Assembly (NCBI GenBank): GCA_022448995.1
Contig: JAKVCT010000005.1
Coordinates: 1-61,187 of the forward strand
Direction of reading: 5' to 3'
DNA length: 61,187 nucleotides
Origin: Saprospiraceae bacterium
GTDB taxonomy: Bacteria > Bacteroidota > Bacteroidia > Chitinophagales > Saprospiraceae
Every line of letters starts with the position of its first letter. Position 1 is the first letter of the stretch. Below are positions 8,735 through 18,280 of this stretch, in pieces. Below the pieces are notes generated by a model. It saw only the letters and a program-made list of their open reading frames with translations. It was not told where the DNA came from and made no database searches. Made by a program: the position numbers and the translations under genes.

Positions 8735-11230
8735 ATGCTTTTACGTTTACTTGTTTTATACTTTCTCCTTTTTATAAGCCACGGTAGTATTGCTCAATAT
8801 GAGTTAGAAGGTAGGGTTACTGATCAGAGTACTGGGGCTGCCATCAACAATGTTTCTCTTTTTTTAGAAACTACTAGTGATTGGCAAGAAACTACTAAAG
8901 ATGGTACTTTTAGCTTTCAGGATTTAGAAACAGGCTCTTATATCTTAAGTATTTTTGCAGATAACTATAGCAGTCAAAGTCATGAAATTATACTTACAGC
9001 AAACACTACCTTTGATATACAACTAGATTCTTTGGGTGCTAAAATTGAGGAGATCAAAGTAATTGCAGATGAAAATGAACTTAGACCTTATTTCAGGGCT
9101 GTAGAAGGTATGGCTATCTATCATGCTCGTAAAACTGAAGTAATTCATTGTGATAAGATCAATGGAAATTTAGCGAATAATAGTGGTCGCCAAATCTATG
9201 CAAAAACAGCAGGCTTGAATATTTGGGAAAATGATAATTCAGGTATCCAACTCAATATTGGAGGACGAGGACTGAGCCCTGACCGTACTGCTAATTTCAA
9301 TACTAAACAAAATGGTTATGACATTAGTGCAGATGCTTTAGGCTATCCAGAGACGTATTACATTCCACCAGCTCAATCCCTAAAACAAATTCAGGTTATT
9401 CGTGGTGCGGCTTCTCTACAGTATGGTACACAGTTTGGCGGACTACTCAACTTTATTACCAAAGAAGGAAATACAAATAAGTCCTTTAACTTTAGGACAG
9501 ATAATTCTTATGGTTCCAATAACTTTATCAGTTCTTTTACCAGTTTTGATGGTTCTACAGCAGACAATAAACTTAAGTATTATAGCTACTACCAATTCAA
9601 ACGTGGAGATGGCTGGCGGGATTTTTCAGAGTTTACAGTACATAATGGTTATGCAGGTATTCGTTATTCTCCGACCCAATGGTTGGATATCAAGCTCGAA
9701 CAGACCGTAATGAACTATGTTGCACAACAACCTGGTGGGCTTACAGATCAAGAGTTTGCTATTAATCATCGTCAAGCAAAGCGTCCTAGAAACTGGTTTA
9801 GAGTCAACTGGAATATTACAGCCTTAGACCTTAGCTTTAAGTTGTCTGAGCGAACTAAAATAAATAATAAGACCTTTTTCTTATTGGCTGGTCGCCAATC
9901 TTTGGGTAATCTGCAACCTATTAACCGTGTAGATTATGGAGGTGAACGTGATATGATCAAAGGACAATATCGAAATATTGGTAATGAAACTCGATTGATG
10001 CATAATTATACGATTAAGGATCGTCCAATAGTTGCTCTAATTGGTGCTCGAGTATACAAAGGTTTTACCACACAAACTCAAGATTATGGAAATGCAGATA
10101 GTACAGGTACCTTAGAAGATTTTACCTTTATAAATTCTGATGGTATTTTTAGGTCTGATTATAAATTCCCTAGTTTTAATTTTGCAGCTTTTGCAGAAAA
10201 CTATTTTTCTATTACCGATAAGTTTGGAATTACGCCTGGTATTCGTTTTGAGTATATCCAAACTGCTTCAGAAGGAACTTACCAAGATCTGGTGGTTATC
10301 AATACCAATATGGGCTTGGATACGCTAAAGAATGAAGCTGCTCCTGAGACACGCCAACGCAAAAGAGCTATTGTTCTTTTGGGAATTGGAATGAGCTATA
10401 AGCCTACTGAAAATACAGAGATTTACAGCAATTTCTCACAGAATTATCGTGCCATCAACTTCAATGATATGCGGATTCTCAATCCTAACCAAGAAGTTGA
10501 TCCAAACTTAAGAGACGAAAAAGGGTTTAATGCAGACTTTGGATTTAGAGGAGTGTACAAAAACTTATTCAACTTTGATATCACGCTGTTTTATTTATCC
10601 TATCAAAATAGGATTGGAAATCTTCAGAGTACGCGCGAAGATCCTGAAAACACGAACATAACAGAACCCTATATTTTGCGAAGCAATATTGGTAATGCAC
10701 GTGTATTAGGTTTTGAGAGTTTGGTTGAAATGGATGTTTTACGTATGTTCAAGGGGAATTCCTTTCCTGTAGGTTTACGTATTTTTAACAACTTCACTAT
10801 CTTGGATGGACGCTATACTAAGATAGCCAATACTGCTGCACAAGGTAATCGATTAGAGCTAGTTGCACCAGTAATTTTGCGTGCAGGTATGAATTTGAGC
10901 TATAAGAATCTACAGCTAGGTTATCAATATTCTTATACACATAAACATTTCACCGATGCAACAAATGCTGAACAGGTTTCCAATGCAGTAACAGGTATTG
11001 TCCCCTCCTATGGTATAATGGACTTGAATCTGAGTTATAAGTGGAAGTGGCTAAAGTGGCAGTTTACGATTAGTAATCTATCCAACAGCAAGTATTTTAC
11101 ACGTCGTGCAAGTAGCTATCCTGGCCCTGGTATTTTGCCTGGTGATGGGATTAGCTTCTATGGTGGTCTACAGATACAATTGGGTGCACTACACAAAAAA
11201 TATAAGAAAGATAAACTGAATACTCTGTAA
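8735..11230 (+). CDS. FecA-like TonB-dependent outer-membrane receptor
   Basis: An 831-residue protein with a signal peptide (cleavage after SIAQ near residue 21), then a carboxypeptidase regulatory-like domain (VTDQSTGAAINNVSL, about 25-105). The plug domain (about 130-240) includes LNIGGRGLSPDR and QIQVIRGAASLQYGTQFGG. A 22-strand barrel follows and ends near YGGLQIQLGAL. The plug style resembles FecA, the ferric citrate receptor group, so the cargo is probably a metal chelate, although specificity cannot be read from sequence. It is the second gene of a pair with the HTTM membrane protein. It converges with the his operon. Confidence 0.88.
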   Translation: MLLRLLVLYFLLFISHGSIAQYELEGRVTDQSTGAAINNVSLFLETTSDWQETTKDGTFSFQDLETGSYILSIFADNYSSQSHEIILTANTTFDIQLDSLGAKIEEIKVIADENELRPYFRAVEGMAIYHARKTEVIHCDKINGNLANNSGRQIYAKTAGLNIWENDNSGIQLNIGGRGLSPDRTANFNTKQNGYDISADALGYPETYYIPPAQSLKQIQVIRGAASLQYGTQFGGLLNFITKEGNTNKSFNFRTDNSYGSNNFISSFTSFDGSTADNKLKYYSYYQFKRGDGWRDFSEFTVHNGYAGIRYSPTQWLDIKLEQTVMNYVAQQPGGLTDQEFAINHRQAKRPRNWFRVNWNITALDLSFKLSERTKINNKTFFLLAGRQSLGNLQPINRVDYGGERDMIKGQYRNIGNETRLMHNYTIKDRPIVALIGARVYKGFTTQTQDYGNADSTGTLEDFTFINSDGIFRSDYKFPSFNFAAFAENYFSITDKFGITPGIRFEYIQTASEGTYQDLVVINTNMGLDTLKNEAAPETRQRKRAIVLLGIGMSYKPTENTEIYSNFSQNYRAINFNDMRILNPNQEVDPNLRDEKGFNADFGFRGVYKNLFNFDITLFYLSYQNRIGNLQSTREDPENTNITEPYILRSNIGNARVLGFESLVEMDVLRMFKGNSFPVGLRIFNNFTILDGRYTKIANTAAQGNRLELVAPVILRAGMNLSYKNLQLGYQYSYTHKHFTDATNAEQVSNAVTGIVPSYGIMDLNLSYKWKWLKWQFTISNLSNSKYFTRRASSYPGPGILPGDGISFYGGLQIQLGALHKKYKKDKLNTL

Positions 11231-11248
11231 TTAATCTGTAATTCGTGG

Positions 11249-11287
11249 GTTTTAGCTTCGCTGGAAACTTAAAAAATTGACGAACTG
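11249..11287 (-). repeat. Dispersed intergenic repeat, short copy G (minus orientation)
   Basis: On the minus strand the sequence reads AGTTCGTCAATTTTTTAAG and then CAGCGAAGCTAAAA. This is copy B (21164) with the middle deleted. It lies between the convergent TonB receptor and hisIE. Confidence 0.45.
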
Positions 11288-11365
11288 TTCTACTATAGAA
11301 AAATACTTAAATAATCTTTCTTAGAGCATGTTTAAAATTAATATAGGGAGATTATAGAGCACTTT

Positions 11366-11405
11366 TTAGTTGCCTATTGACCCAAATGAGGCAATAGGCA
11401 ACTAA
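11366..11405. other. Perfect hairpin between convergent TonB receptor and hisIE
   Basis: A perfect 14-bp inverted repeat (11366-11379 with 11392-11405), 12-nt loop, sits between the converging transcription units. Neither strand has a T-run after the stem, so it is not a textbook intrinsic terminator, but its position suggests a transcript-end or blocking role for both genes. Confidence 0.5.
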
Positions 11406-11432
11406 GCTTAACTCTATCCTAGTAGAGTTTTC

Positions 11433-12050
11433 CTACTTTGTATGCCTTTCACGTAAAACCTCAACTACATCCTCTAGGGCATAGCCCTTTGCATTAATTA
11501 ATAATAGATAGTGATACATCAAATCCGCCGCTTCTCCAAGAAATAATTTCTTATTATCATCTTTAGCTTCTATGACCAATTCTACAGCTTCTTCGCCTAC
11601 TTTTTGTGCTACCTTATTGATCCCACGAGCTAGTAATTGATTGGTGTAAGAATTGGGTTTAGGATTCTGTTGGCGATCTTGTATAACGGCCTCTAACTCT
11701 TCTAGGAATAACTGTTTATCGGATTTTGCATCCAATTGATAATTAAAACAACTTGGTCTTCCTTTGTGACAAGTATTGCCTTTTGGATTCACCAAAATTA
11801 GCAAAGTATCTTGGTCACAATCTAAATACATATTCACTACTTCCAAGAAATTTCCCGAAGTCTCTCCCTTTGTCCACAGGCGTTGTTTGGTTCTACTGTA
11901 GAACGTTACCCGCTTTTCTTGAATCGTTTTTTCTAAGGCTTCTTTATTCATATAACCCAACATCAGAACCACCTGATTTTCATTGGATTGAACAACTACT
12001 GGCAATAGACCTTGTACTTTTTTAAAATTTACGCTGTTTATATCTATCAT
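11433..12050 (-). CDS. hisIE: Bifunctional phosphoribosyl-AMP cyclohydrolase / phosphoribosyl-ATP pyrophosphatase
   Basis: A 205-residue fusion catalysing the second and third steps of histidine synthesis. The HisI half (about 1-105) has the metal-binding DCDQD at 77-81 and the zinc-ligand cysteines in GNTCHKGRPSCF (Cys94, Cys101). The HisE half (about 110-205) has KVGEEAVELVIEAKD, the MazG-like metal site. The length matches usual HisIE fusions. It is the last gene of the his operon, separated from hisF by 190 nt that contain two copies of a palindromic repeat. Confidence 0.97.
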   Translation of the reverse strand: MIDINSVNFKKVQGLLPVVVQSNENQVVLMLGYMNKEALEKTIQEKRVTFYSRTKQRLWTKGETSGNFLEVVNMYLDCDQDTLLILVNPKGNTCHKGRPSCFNYQLDAKSDKQLFLEELEAVIQDRQQNPKPNSYTNQLLARGINKVAQKVGEEAVELVIEAKDDNKKLFLGEAADLMYHYLLLINAKGYALEDVVEVLRERHTK

Positions 12051-12080
12051 TTTTAATTCTATTTTGTGATGTAGTTTTAT

Positions 12081-12236
12081 GTAGCATTGGGCTTACTCCG
12101 CAATGCTAATTTATGTCGCCCACTTTGGGGCTTATGTTGTTGATCTAATAAATTTCTGATTGTGGTGTAGCATTGGGCTTACTCCGCAATGCTAATTTAT
12201 GTCGCCCACTTTGGGGCTTATGTTGTTGACCTAATA
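12081..12236 (-). repeat. Two direct copies of a 70-bp palindromic unit between hisF and hisIE
   Basis: Copies at 12081-12150 and 12167-12236 differ at one base; a 16-nt unique spacer separates them. Each copy holds a hairpin with arms AGCATTG / CAATGCT around a GGGCTTACTCC-containing loop, then a second small hairpin GCCC / GGGC. The unit is related to the 81-bp repeats at 13021 and has a compensatory A-T to G-C change in the first stem. It is inside the his transcript. Confidence 0.85.
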
Positions 12237-12240
12237 TGTC

Positions 12241-12996
12241 CTATCGAACACAAATTTGATGTTTACTTAGATAGTTTTTGAGATCTGGGATAGGAATTTC
12301 ACCATAGTGAAAAACACTAGCAGCTAAAGCTGCGGAGACATCAGACTCTTGGAAGACTTCTCGAAAGTCTTCCTTTTTGCCTGCCCCACCTGAAGCAATA
12401 ATCGGGATGGATAATTGCTGATTGAGTTTGGCTAACATTTCTACCGCAAATCCTTCCTTGGTTCCATCGTGATTCATAGAAGTAAATAACAACTCACCTG
12501 CCCCTAAATCTTGTCCACGTTTTACCCAATCTTCTAAGTACCAATCTGTTTCTACACGCCCACCACTTAAATAGACTTTCCACTCATTAGCTTCATTTTG
12601 TTTAGCATCTACTGCTAATACAATACACTGACTACCAAACTGTTTGGCTAAGTCTTCAATCAATTTGGGTTGGCGAATGGCTGCTGAATTAATCGCAATT
12701 TTATCTGCTCCAGATTGCAACAACATTTCTACATCTTCTAGAGATTTAATTCCACCACCTACCGTAAATGGGATATCTAATACCTGCGCAATTTTATCGA
12801 CTAGCTTGCCTAAAATCTGACGTTTTTCATGTGTTGCCGTTATATCCAAAAAGACTAGTTCGTCTGCACCTGCCTGACTATATCTTCGAGCTAACTCTAT
12901 AGGATCTCCAGCATCACGGAGCCCTTCAAAATTGATTCCTTTTACAGTTCGTCCATTCTTGATATCTAAGCAAGGAATTATGCGTTTTGCTAACAT
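12241..12996 (-). CDS. hisF: Imidazole glycerol phosphate synthase, cyclase subunit
   Basis: A 251-residue (beta/alpha)8 barrel with the catalytic aspartates in [12 protein letters not shown] (Asp11) and VLAVDAKQ (Asp130), plus the phosphate-binding segments VGGGIKS and ASGGAG. With HisH it converts PRFAR and glutamine-derived ammonia to IGP and AICAR. Its length is standard. Unlike hisH-hisA, which overlap, hisF is isolated on both sides by repeat-filled gaps of 335 nt and 190 nt. HisF and HisH form a heterodimer, so these gaps may affect their relative expression. Confidence 0.98.
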   Translation of the reverse strand: MLAKRIIPCLDIKNGRTVKGINFEGLRDAGDPIELARRYSQAGADELVFLDITATHEKRQILGKLVDKIAQVLDIPFTVGGGIKSLEDVEMLLQSGADKIAINSAAIRQPKLIEDLAKQFGSQCIVLAVDAKQNEANEWKVYLSGGRVETDWYLEDWVKRGQDLGAGELLFTSMNHDGTKEGFAVEMLAKLNQQLSIPIIASGGAGKKEDFREVFQESDVSAALAASVFHYGEIPIPDLKNYLSKHQICVR

Positions 12997-13020
12997 GGTT
13001 ATCTCTTATTTTTGAGTTGA

Positions 13021-13353
13021 AATGTAGCGTTGGGCTTACTCCACAACGCTAGTGTGTATCACCCTTTCAGGGCTCAAGTAGTTGGTGCTTATTTTGTGCT
13101 CAATGTAGCGTTGGGCTTACTCCACAACGCTAGTGTATGTCACCCTTTCAGGGCTCAGGTAGTTTATGCTTATTTTGTGCTCAATGTAGCGTTGGGCTTA
13201 CTCCGCAACGCTAGTGTGTGTCACCCTTTCAGGGCTCAAGTAGTTTATGCTTATTTTGTGCTCAATGTAGCGTCGGGCTTACTCCACAACGCTAGTGTGT
13301 ATAACCCTTTCAGGGCTCAAGTAGTTTATGCTTATTTTGTGCTCAATGTAGCT
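13021..13353 (-). repeat. Four tandem 81-bp palindromic units between hisA and hisF
   Basis: Units begin at 13021, 13102, 13183 and 13264 with an exact 81-bp period, and a fifth is started at 13345. Each has arms AGCGTTG / CAACGCT around GGGCTTACTCC (unit 4 carries one mismatch), then CCCTTTCAGGG, then TTTATGCTTATTTTGTGCTCA. The last seven codons of hisA and its stop (ATLSTK-TAA) are read from the final partial unit and the 3' end of unit 4. Because 81 is a multiple of three, a false frame stays open on the plus strand. Confidence 0.9.
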
Positions 13354-14057
13354 AAATCTTCTAATTGAATTCTATTTTCATAAATAGCTTTACCAACCAC
13401 TACCCCCCAACAACCAATCTCATCTAGCGTCTGAATTTCCTCCAAATTTGCTACACCGCCACTTGCAATTAATTTTAACTGAGGAAACTTTTTAATTAGC
13501 TTAGTATATAAATTAATCGAACTTCCCTCCAAGCATCCATCCTTAGCAATATCCGTACACAAGACATATTCTATCCCTAAATCTAGATATTTCTGAATCA
13601 AAGTATCAATATGCACTCCCGTTGCTTCCTTCCAACCACTCACAAAAACTTCCTCATCTTTCACATCTGCAGCAAGGATAAAACGCTCTGCACCGTAGGT
13701 TTGAATCCATTCTTTAAACACCGCTTCTTGACGAATAGCCATAGTCCCAATTGTTACCTGATTGGCACCCGTTTCTAAAATACGTTTCACTGCTTCGATA
13801 GAACGCACACCACCACTAAAATCAATTTTTAAAGTTGTATTCTTTGCAATGCTCTCTAGCACATCCCAATTCTGAACCGCTCTAGCTTTTGCTCCATCCA
13901 AGTCTACTAAATGTAAATATTGAATGCCCTGTTGCTCAAACTTTTGAGCCATTTTCAAAGGATATTTAGCATATACTTTTTTCTGTTCATAATCGCCTTT
14001 CACTAAACGAACACAAGCTCCATCTATCAAATCAATGGCAGGAATAATATTAATCAT
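13332..14057 (-). CDS. hisA: ProFAR isomerase (HisA)
   Basis: A 241-residue (beta/alpha)8 barrel that isomerises ProFAR to PRFAR in histidine synthesis. The catalytic aspartates lie in IPAIDLIDG (Asp9) and ILAADVKD (Asp131), and the phosphate-binding loops DFSGGVRS and IASGGVAN are present. The ATG overlaps the stop of hisH by 4 nt, so the two are translationally coupled. The C-terminus is unusual: the last residues ATLSTK and the stop codon are supplied by an intergenic repeat unit, so the native end was probably replaced when the repeat array reached the gene. Confidence 0.98.
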   Translation of the reverse strand: MINIIPAIDLIDGACVRLVKGDYEQKKVYAKYPLKMAQKFEQQGIQYLHLVDLDGAKARAVQNWDVLESIAKNTTLKIDFSGGVRSIEAVKRILETGANQVTIGTMAIRQEAVFKEWIQTYGAERFILAADVKDEEVFVSGWKEATGVHIDTLIQKYLDLGIEYVLCTDIAKDGCLEGSSINLYTKLIKKFPQLKLIASGGVANLEEIQTLDEIGCWGVVVGKAIYENRIQLEDLATLSTK

Positions 14058-14647
14058 AAGTCCAAAAAGTTTTTCAAAATTTGTTGTCCAATCTTCCCTG
14101 ATTTTTCTGGGTGGAACTGAGTTGCATAAAAATTATCTTTCTGAATAGCTGCACTAAACAACTGTCCATATTGAGTAGTAGCAATGGTATAATCATTTAC
14201 AGGAACACAATAACTGTGTACATAGTAGACATAAGGATCAGTTGTTTCTATCTGATCAAAAATCCGATTGTTAGTGGTTTTCAACGCATTCCAACCTACA
14301 TGTGGAACCTTGAGTTGTTCTGCTGTAGGTTCCATTTTTTTTACTGTTACAGGTATAATATTCAAGCCCCTTGTCTCCCCTTCCTCAGAATAGGTACACA
14401 TCAGTTGCATCCCTAAACAGATCCCTAAAACAGGTTGTGTCAAGCTTGGAATAAAATCCTCTAATCCTACAGAAGCCAGTGATTCCATTGCAGTGCTTGC
14501 CTCACCTACACCTGGAAAAATCACCTTATCCATCCTCGCCAGTTCTTCCTTATTATTGGTCAGATAAACCACTGCTCCCAAACGTTCTAAAGCATATTGC
14601 ACAGAGCGCACATTTCCAGCTGGGTATTGTATAATTCCAATTTTCAT
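14054..14647 (-). CDS. hisH: Imidazole glycerol phosphate synthase, glutamine amidotransferase subunit
   Basis: A 197-residue class I glutamine amidotransferase with the catalytic triad visible: Cys77 in GICLGMQL, and His179 and Glu181 in TQFHPEKSG. It supplies ammonia to HisF. It starts 3 nt after hisB ends and its stop overlaps the hisA start by 4 nt. The length is typical. Confidence 0.98.
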   Translation of the reverse strand: MKIGIIQYPAGNVRSVQYALERLGAVVYLTNNKEELARMDKVIFPGVGEASTAMESLASVGLEDFIPSLTQPVLGICLGMQLMCTYSEEGETRGLNIIPVTVKKMEPTAEQLKVPHVGWNALKTTNNRIFDQIETTDPYVYYVHSYCVPVNDYTIATTQYGQLFSAAIQKDNFYATQFHPEKSGKIGQQILKNFLDL

Positions 14648-14650
14648 AAT

Positions 14651-15763
14651 CTATAAACTACCTTTAGTACTTGGTAAAACTGCACTATTTTTATCTTGTC
14701 GAATTGCCATGCGAATTGCTCTAGCAAATGCCTTAAAAATAGACTCAATCTTGTGATGTTCATTCATCCCTTCTACCTTAATATTCAGATTGCATAAAGC
14801 AGCATCTGCAAAGGACTTGAAAAAGTGATCAAATAATTCCGTAGGCATTTTTCCTACATATTCTCTTTGGAAATCAGCCTCCCAAATTAAATAACTACGT
14901 CCTCCAAAATCAAGTGCCACTTGCGCTAAACATTCATCCATTGGTAAAGAGAAACCATAACGTCCAATCCCAACTTTTTTGCCCAAAGCTTCCCTAAAAG
15001 CTTCTCCCAAAACAATGGCAGTATCTTCAATCGTGTGGTGTTCGTCTACCTGTAAATCACCATCTACTTGAAGTTTAAGATCAACCTGTGCATGTCGTGC
15101 AATTTGGTCTAACATGTGATCAAAAAAGGAAATCCCTGTATTGATATCAGATAAACCTTGACCATCTAAATTTAACTCTACTTGTATTTTAGTTTCCTTC
15201 GTATTTCTTTGGCGAACTACCTTGCGATCCTGTAATTTTAGAAATTGATAAATTGCTTTCCAATCTGTTGTATTCAAGGCCAAATAAGAAGCATCCTTTT
15301 GTTCTTCTGTCAGCTCTTGATTCAAATAAATACCTTTTGCACCTAGATTTTTAGCCAATTCTACATCCGACCAACGATCTCCTAAGACAAAGGATTGCTC
15401 TAAATCATAGTCACCTTTTATATATTTTCTAAGCAGTCCAATCCCCGGTTTTCTAGTCTCTAAATTATCCTCTGGGAAAGAACGATCTATACAAATGTCA
15501 TCAAACTCAATTCCCTCATTTTCAAATGCAGTAAGCATCTTATTATGTGCTGGCCAAAATGTATTTTCTGGAAAAGAAGCTGTCCCTAATCCATCTTGGT
15601 TAGTCACCATTACGAGTTTATAATCTAGTTCTTGTACAATTCGACTTAGATATTGAAAAACCTTTGGATAAAACTCTAATTTCTCTAAGCTATCTACTTG
15701 ATAATCAACTGGTGGTTCTATAATAAGTGTTCCATCTCTATCTATAAAAAGTACTTTTTGCAT
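14651..15763 (-). CDS. hisB: Bifunctional histidinol-phosphatase / imidazoleglycerol-phosphate dehydratase
   Basis: A 370-residue fusion. The N-terminal HAD phosphatase (about 1-165) has the DxD nucleophile pair in FIDRDGTLI (Asp8, Asp10) and the later VTNQDG and [10 protein letters not shown] motifs. The C-terminal IGP dehydratase (about 180-370) has the manganese-binding histidine clusters [21 protein letters not shown] and FDHFFKS, and [11 protein letters not shown]. It performs the sixth and eighth steps of the pathway, the same arrangement as E. coli HisB. It lies 75 nt after hisC. Confidence 0.97.
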   Translation of the reverse strand: MQKVLFIDRDGTLIIEPPVDYQVDSLEKLEFYPKVFQYLSRIVQELDYKLVMVTNQDGLGTASFPENTFWPAHNKMLTAFENEGIEFDDICIDRSFPEDNLETRKPGIGLLRKYIKGDYDLEQSFVLGDRWSDVELAKNLGAKGIYLNQELTEEQKDASYLALNTTDWKAIYQFLKLQDRKVVRQRNTKETKIQVELNLDGQGLSDINTGISFFDHMLDQIARHAQVDLKLQVDGDLQVDEHHTIEDTAIVLGEAFREALGKKVGIGRYGFSLPMDECLAQVALDFGGRSYLIWEADFQREYVGKMPTELFDHFFKSFADAALCNLNIKVEGMNEHHKIESIFKAFARAIRMAIRQDKNSAVLPSTKGSL

Positions 15764-15838
15764 GAGTTGTCTGTTAAGATTTTTAATAATTGTATCTGAA
15801 GCAAAGACCGATAGCTCTTCGCTGTTATAATTTGGAAC

Positions 15839-16948
15839 TTAGTGTGGAGAGGGAAAACCGCTCTCTGTTCCTTGACTATAGTTGGTCAAAGCACGGATCA
15901 ATTCCCGATTTTCCTGAGCTGTTCCTACTGTAATACGTAGTCCATTCTCACATAAAACTAGATTGGAACGATTGCGAATAATAATGCCTTGATTGCGTAA
16001 GTAGTTATAAATTTTAGCAGCATTTTCTGCTTGGAGAAAAAGGAAGTTAGCTGCAGAAGGATAGATTCGTTGAATAAAATTGAATCGACTTAATTCTTTT
16101 TTTAGATAAGCTCTTTGTCTTAGAATTTCTGCAACTTTCTCTTGTGTATTCTTGATAAATTCTTCACTTTTCAAATTGCGTAAAGCTAAATCCTGTGTCA
16201 ACACATTCAAATTATAAGGTGCTTTCACTTTATTAAAATAACTCATAATTGTTGGATTAGTAATCGCCATCCCCAAACGCATTCCAGCCCAAGCCCAAGC
16301 CTTCGAGAAGGTCTGCATAATCACCAAATTAGAATAATCATTGATCAGTGAAATACTACTTTGCTCAAGTTCAAAATCAATATAAGCTTCATCCACTACG
16401 ACTATTCCTTCAAAGTTTTCTAGGATCTGACGAATTGCCTCAGCTTGTATTAAGTTTCCAGTTGGATTATTCGGATTACAAATAAAAATCAACTTGGTAT
16501 TTTCATCAGTTGCCGCTAATATTTTGTCTACTTGAGGTTGATAATTCAAATCTAAATTGACCTTTCTATTCTCAATATTCGCAATATCCGCAGCCACATT
16601 ATACATACCGTAGGTTGGTGGTAAAGTGATAATATTATCTTGTCCATCTCTACAAAAGATCTTGAATAAAAGATCAATCACCTCATCACTCCCATTACCT
16701 AAAAATAGATTTTCAGCTTGAATTCCTTTCAATTTTGCAATAACCTCCTTGAGTTGCCATTGCATGGGATCAGGATATCGATTGATGTTTAAACCCTCTT
16801 GATCAGTGAGTAAGGAATATGGATTTTCGTTTGCATCTAAAAAAATACTCGCCTTTCCAGTGAATTCAGAACGTGCTGAAGAATAGGGTTTCAATTTTAG
16901 AATATTGGGACGAACCAAACGCTCAATGTCTACTAATGTCTGTTTCAT
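15839..16948 (-). CDS. hisC: Histidinol-phosphate aminotransferase
   Basis: A 369-residue class I/II PLP aminotransferase that converts imidazole acetol phosphate to histidinol phosphate with glutamate. The PLP lysine lies in MQTFSKAWAWAGMRLG. The segments NENPYS, LGNGSDEVIDLL, CNPNNPTGN and VVDEAYIDF are characteristic. The length is standard. It starts 6 nt after the hisD stop. Confidence 0.97.
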   Translation of the reverse strand: MKQTLVDIERLVRPNILKLKPYSSARSEFTGKASIFLDANENPYSLLTDQEGLNINRYPDPMQWQLKEVIAKLKGIQAENLFLGNGSDEVIDLLFKIFCRDGQDNIITLPPTYGMYNVAADIANIENRKVNLDLNYQPQVDKILAATDENTKLIFICNPNNPTGNLIQAEAIRQILENFEGIVVVDEAYIDFELEQSSISLINDYSNLVIMQTFSKAWAWAGMRLGMAITNPTIMSYFNKVKAPYNLNVLTQDLALRNLKSEEFIKNTQEKVAEILRQRAYLKKELSRFNFIQRIYPSAANFLFLQAENAAKIYNYLRNQGIIIRNRSNLVLCENGLRITVGTAQENRELIRALTNYSQGTESGFPSPH

Positions 16949-16954
16949 GATTGA

Positions 16955-18250
16955 TTATTTTTGGGGATTTAATACATCTAGTCTGACTTGTACAGCTTGG
17001 TAGTGTGCTTGCAGTTGCTCAGCTTTTGCCATAGATTTCACAGCCGATGCAATATTTTGCAAACCTTCTTTGCTCAATTCTTGGAAGGTAATTTTCTTCA
17101 TAAAAGCATCCAAATTCAATCCACTACTTGATTTTGCCCAGCCACTTGTTGGCAAAGTGTGATTTGTTCCAGATGCATAATCACCAACCGATTCAGGTGC
17201 ATAAGCCCCCAAGAAAATAGAACCTGCATTATAAATTTGCTCTGCTTGCTGCTGATAGTTTTCAGTGCTAATAATCAAGTGTTCAGGTGCATATAGGTTG
17301 ATTAAATCAATAGCATCTTGCTCCTTTTCTAAAACAATAGTTACGCTATTTTCCAACGCTTTTCGAGCAATTGTTTGGCGCGGTAAAACAACTACTTGGT
17401 CTTCTATTGCTGCCTCTACCTTATCTGCCCAAGCTGCATTTTCTGTTACCAAAACTACTTGACTATCTTCCCCATGTTCTGCTTGTGAGAGTAAATCCGC
17501 AGCCACAAAATTAGGATTTGCTTGAGCATCGCCCCAAACCAGCACCTCCGAAGGCCCAGCAATCATATCAATGGCAGTTCCTGCTTGTGCCACCAAAGCT
17601 TTCGCTAAACTCACATACTGATTTCCAGGTCCAAAGATCTTATCCACCTTAGGAATTTCGGTATTTCCGTAAGCCATAGCGGCTATTGCCTGCGCACCAC
17701 CTACTTTATAAACCTTGCTTATTCCAAGCAGTTGAGCTGTGTACAAGATTCCTGCATTAATTTTTCCATCTTTTTGTGGAGGTGTGCAAATCACAATCTC
17801 TTGACAACCTGCAATCTTAGCAGGAATTCCCAGCATGAGAATCGTAGATAATAAAGGGGCTGTCCCTCCTGGAATGTATAAACCCACACGTTGAATAGGC
17901 ACTACTTTTTGCCAACATTGTACCCCACGAGTCGTTTCTATTTTAGAATAATCTGTTTTCTTCTGTGCTGCGTGAAATTTCCAAATATTAGCTTTGGCTA
18001 CTTCTAGGGCTTCTACTAATTGAGTATTAATTGCTGATTTAGCTACTTCAAATTCTACTGTTGATACTTGAAAAGTATCCAATTTTGCGCCATCAAAACG
18101 TTCAGTGTATTCTCTCAAAGCCGCATTGCCTCTGGTTTTGACACCTTCAAGAATTGTGTTAACACTTGTCTGAATAGTATCAAAATTAGCATCAGGTCGA
18201 GCTAATAATTCTGACCAAGTTGCTTTATCTGGATTGATATATCTTTTCAT
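16955..18250 (-). CDS. hisD: Histidinol dehydrogenase
   Basis: A 431-residue enzyme for the last two NAD-dependent oxidations from histidinol to histidine. Diagnostic segments include PGGTAPLLST, KVGGAQAIAAMAYG, GPGNQYV, IAGPSEVLV, DLLSQAEHG and NAGSIFLGAYAPESVGDYASG, covering the zinc-binding Gln/His and catalytic residues. The length matches the family. It begins 30 nt after hisG. Confidence 0.98.
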   Translation of the reverse strand: MKRYINPDKATWSELLARPDANFDTIQTSVNTILEGVKTRGNAALREYTERFDGAKLDTFQVSTVEFEVAKSAINTQLVEALEVAKANIWKFHAAQKKTDYSKIETTRGVQCWQKVVPIQRVGLYIPGGTAPLLSTILMLGIPAKIAGCQEIVICTPPQKDGKINAGILYTAQLLGISKVYKVGGAQAIAAMAYGNTEIPKVDKIFGPGNQYVSLAKALVAQAGTAIDMIAGPSEVLVWGDAQANPNFVAADLLSQAEHGEDSQVVLVTENAAWADKVEAAIEDQVVVLPRQTIARKALENSVTIVLEKEQDAIDLINLYAPEHLIISTENYQQQAEQIYNAGSIFLGAYAPESVGDYASGTNHTLPTSGWAKSSSGLNLDAFMKKITFQELSKEGLQNIASAVKSMAKAEQLQAHYQAVQVRLDVLNPQK

Positions 18251-18280
18251 AATCTTCTGTGACAGGGTAAATAAAAGGTT

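Noticed and set aside
11366..11405. Ordinary bidirectional terminator between the TonB receptor and hisIE
   Set aside because: The stem is perfect but neither strand has a T-run, so I list it as a hairpin only.
13021..13353. Possible CRISPR array
   Set aside because: Units are 81 bp and the whole unit repeats with no variable spacers; no cas gene is present.
13030..13368. Plus-strand frame of 112 codons with repeated peptide units
   Set aside because: It is a by-product of four 81-bp tandem repeats (81 is a multiple of three), opposite the his transcript, and has no start signal or homology.
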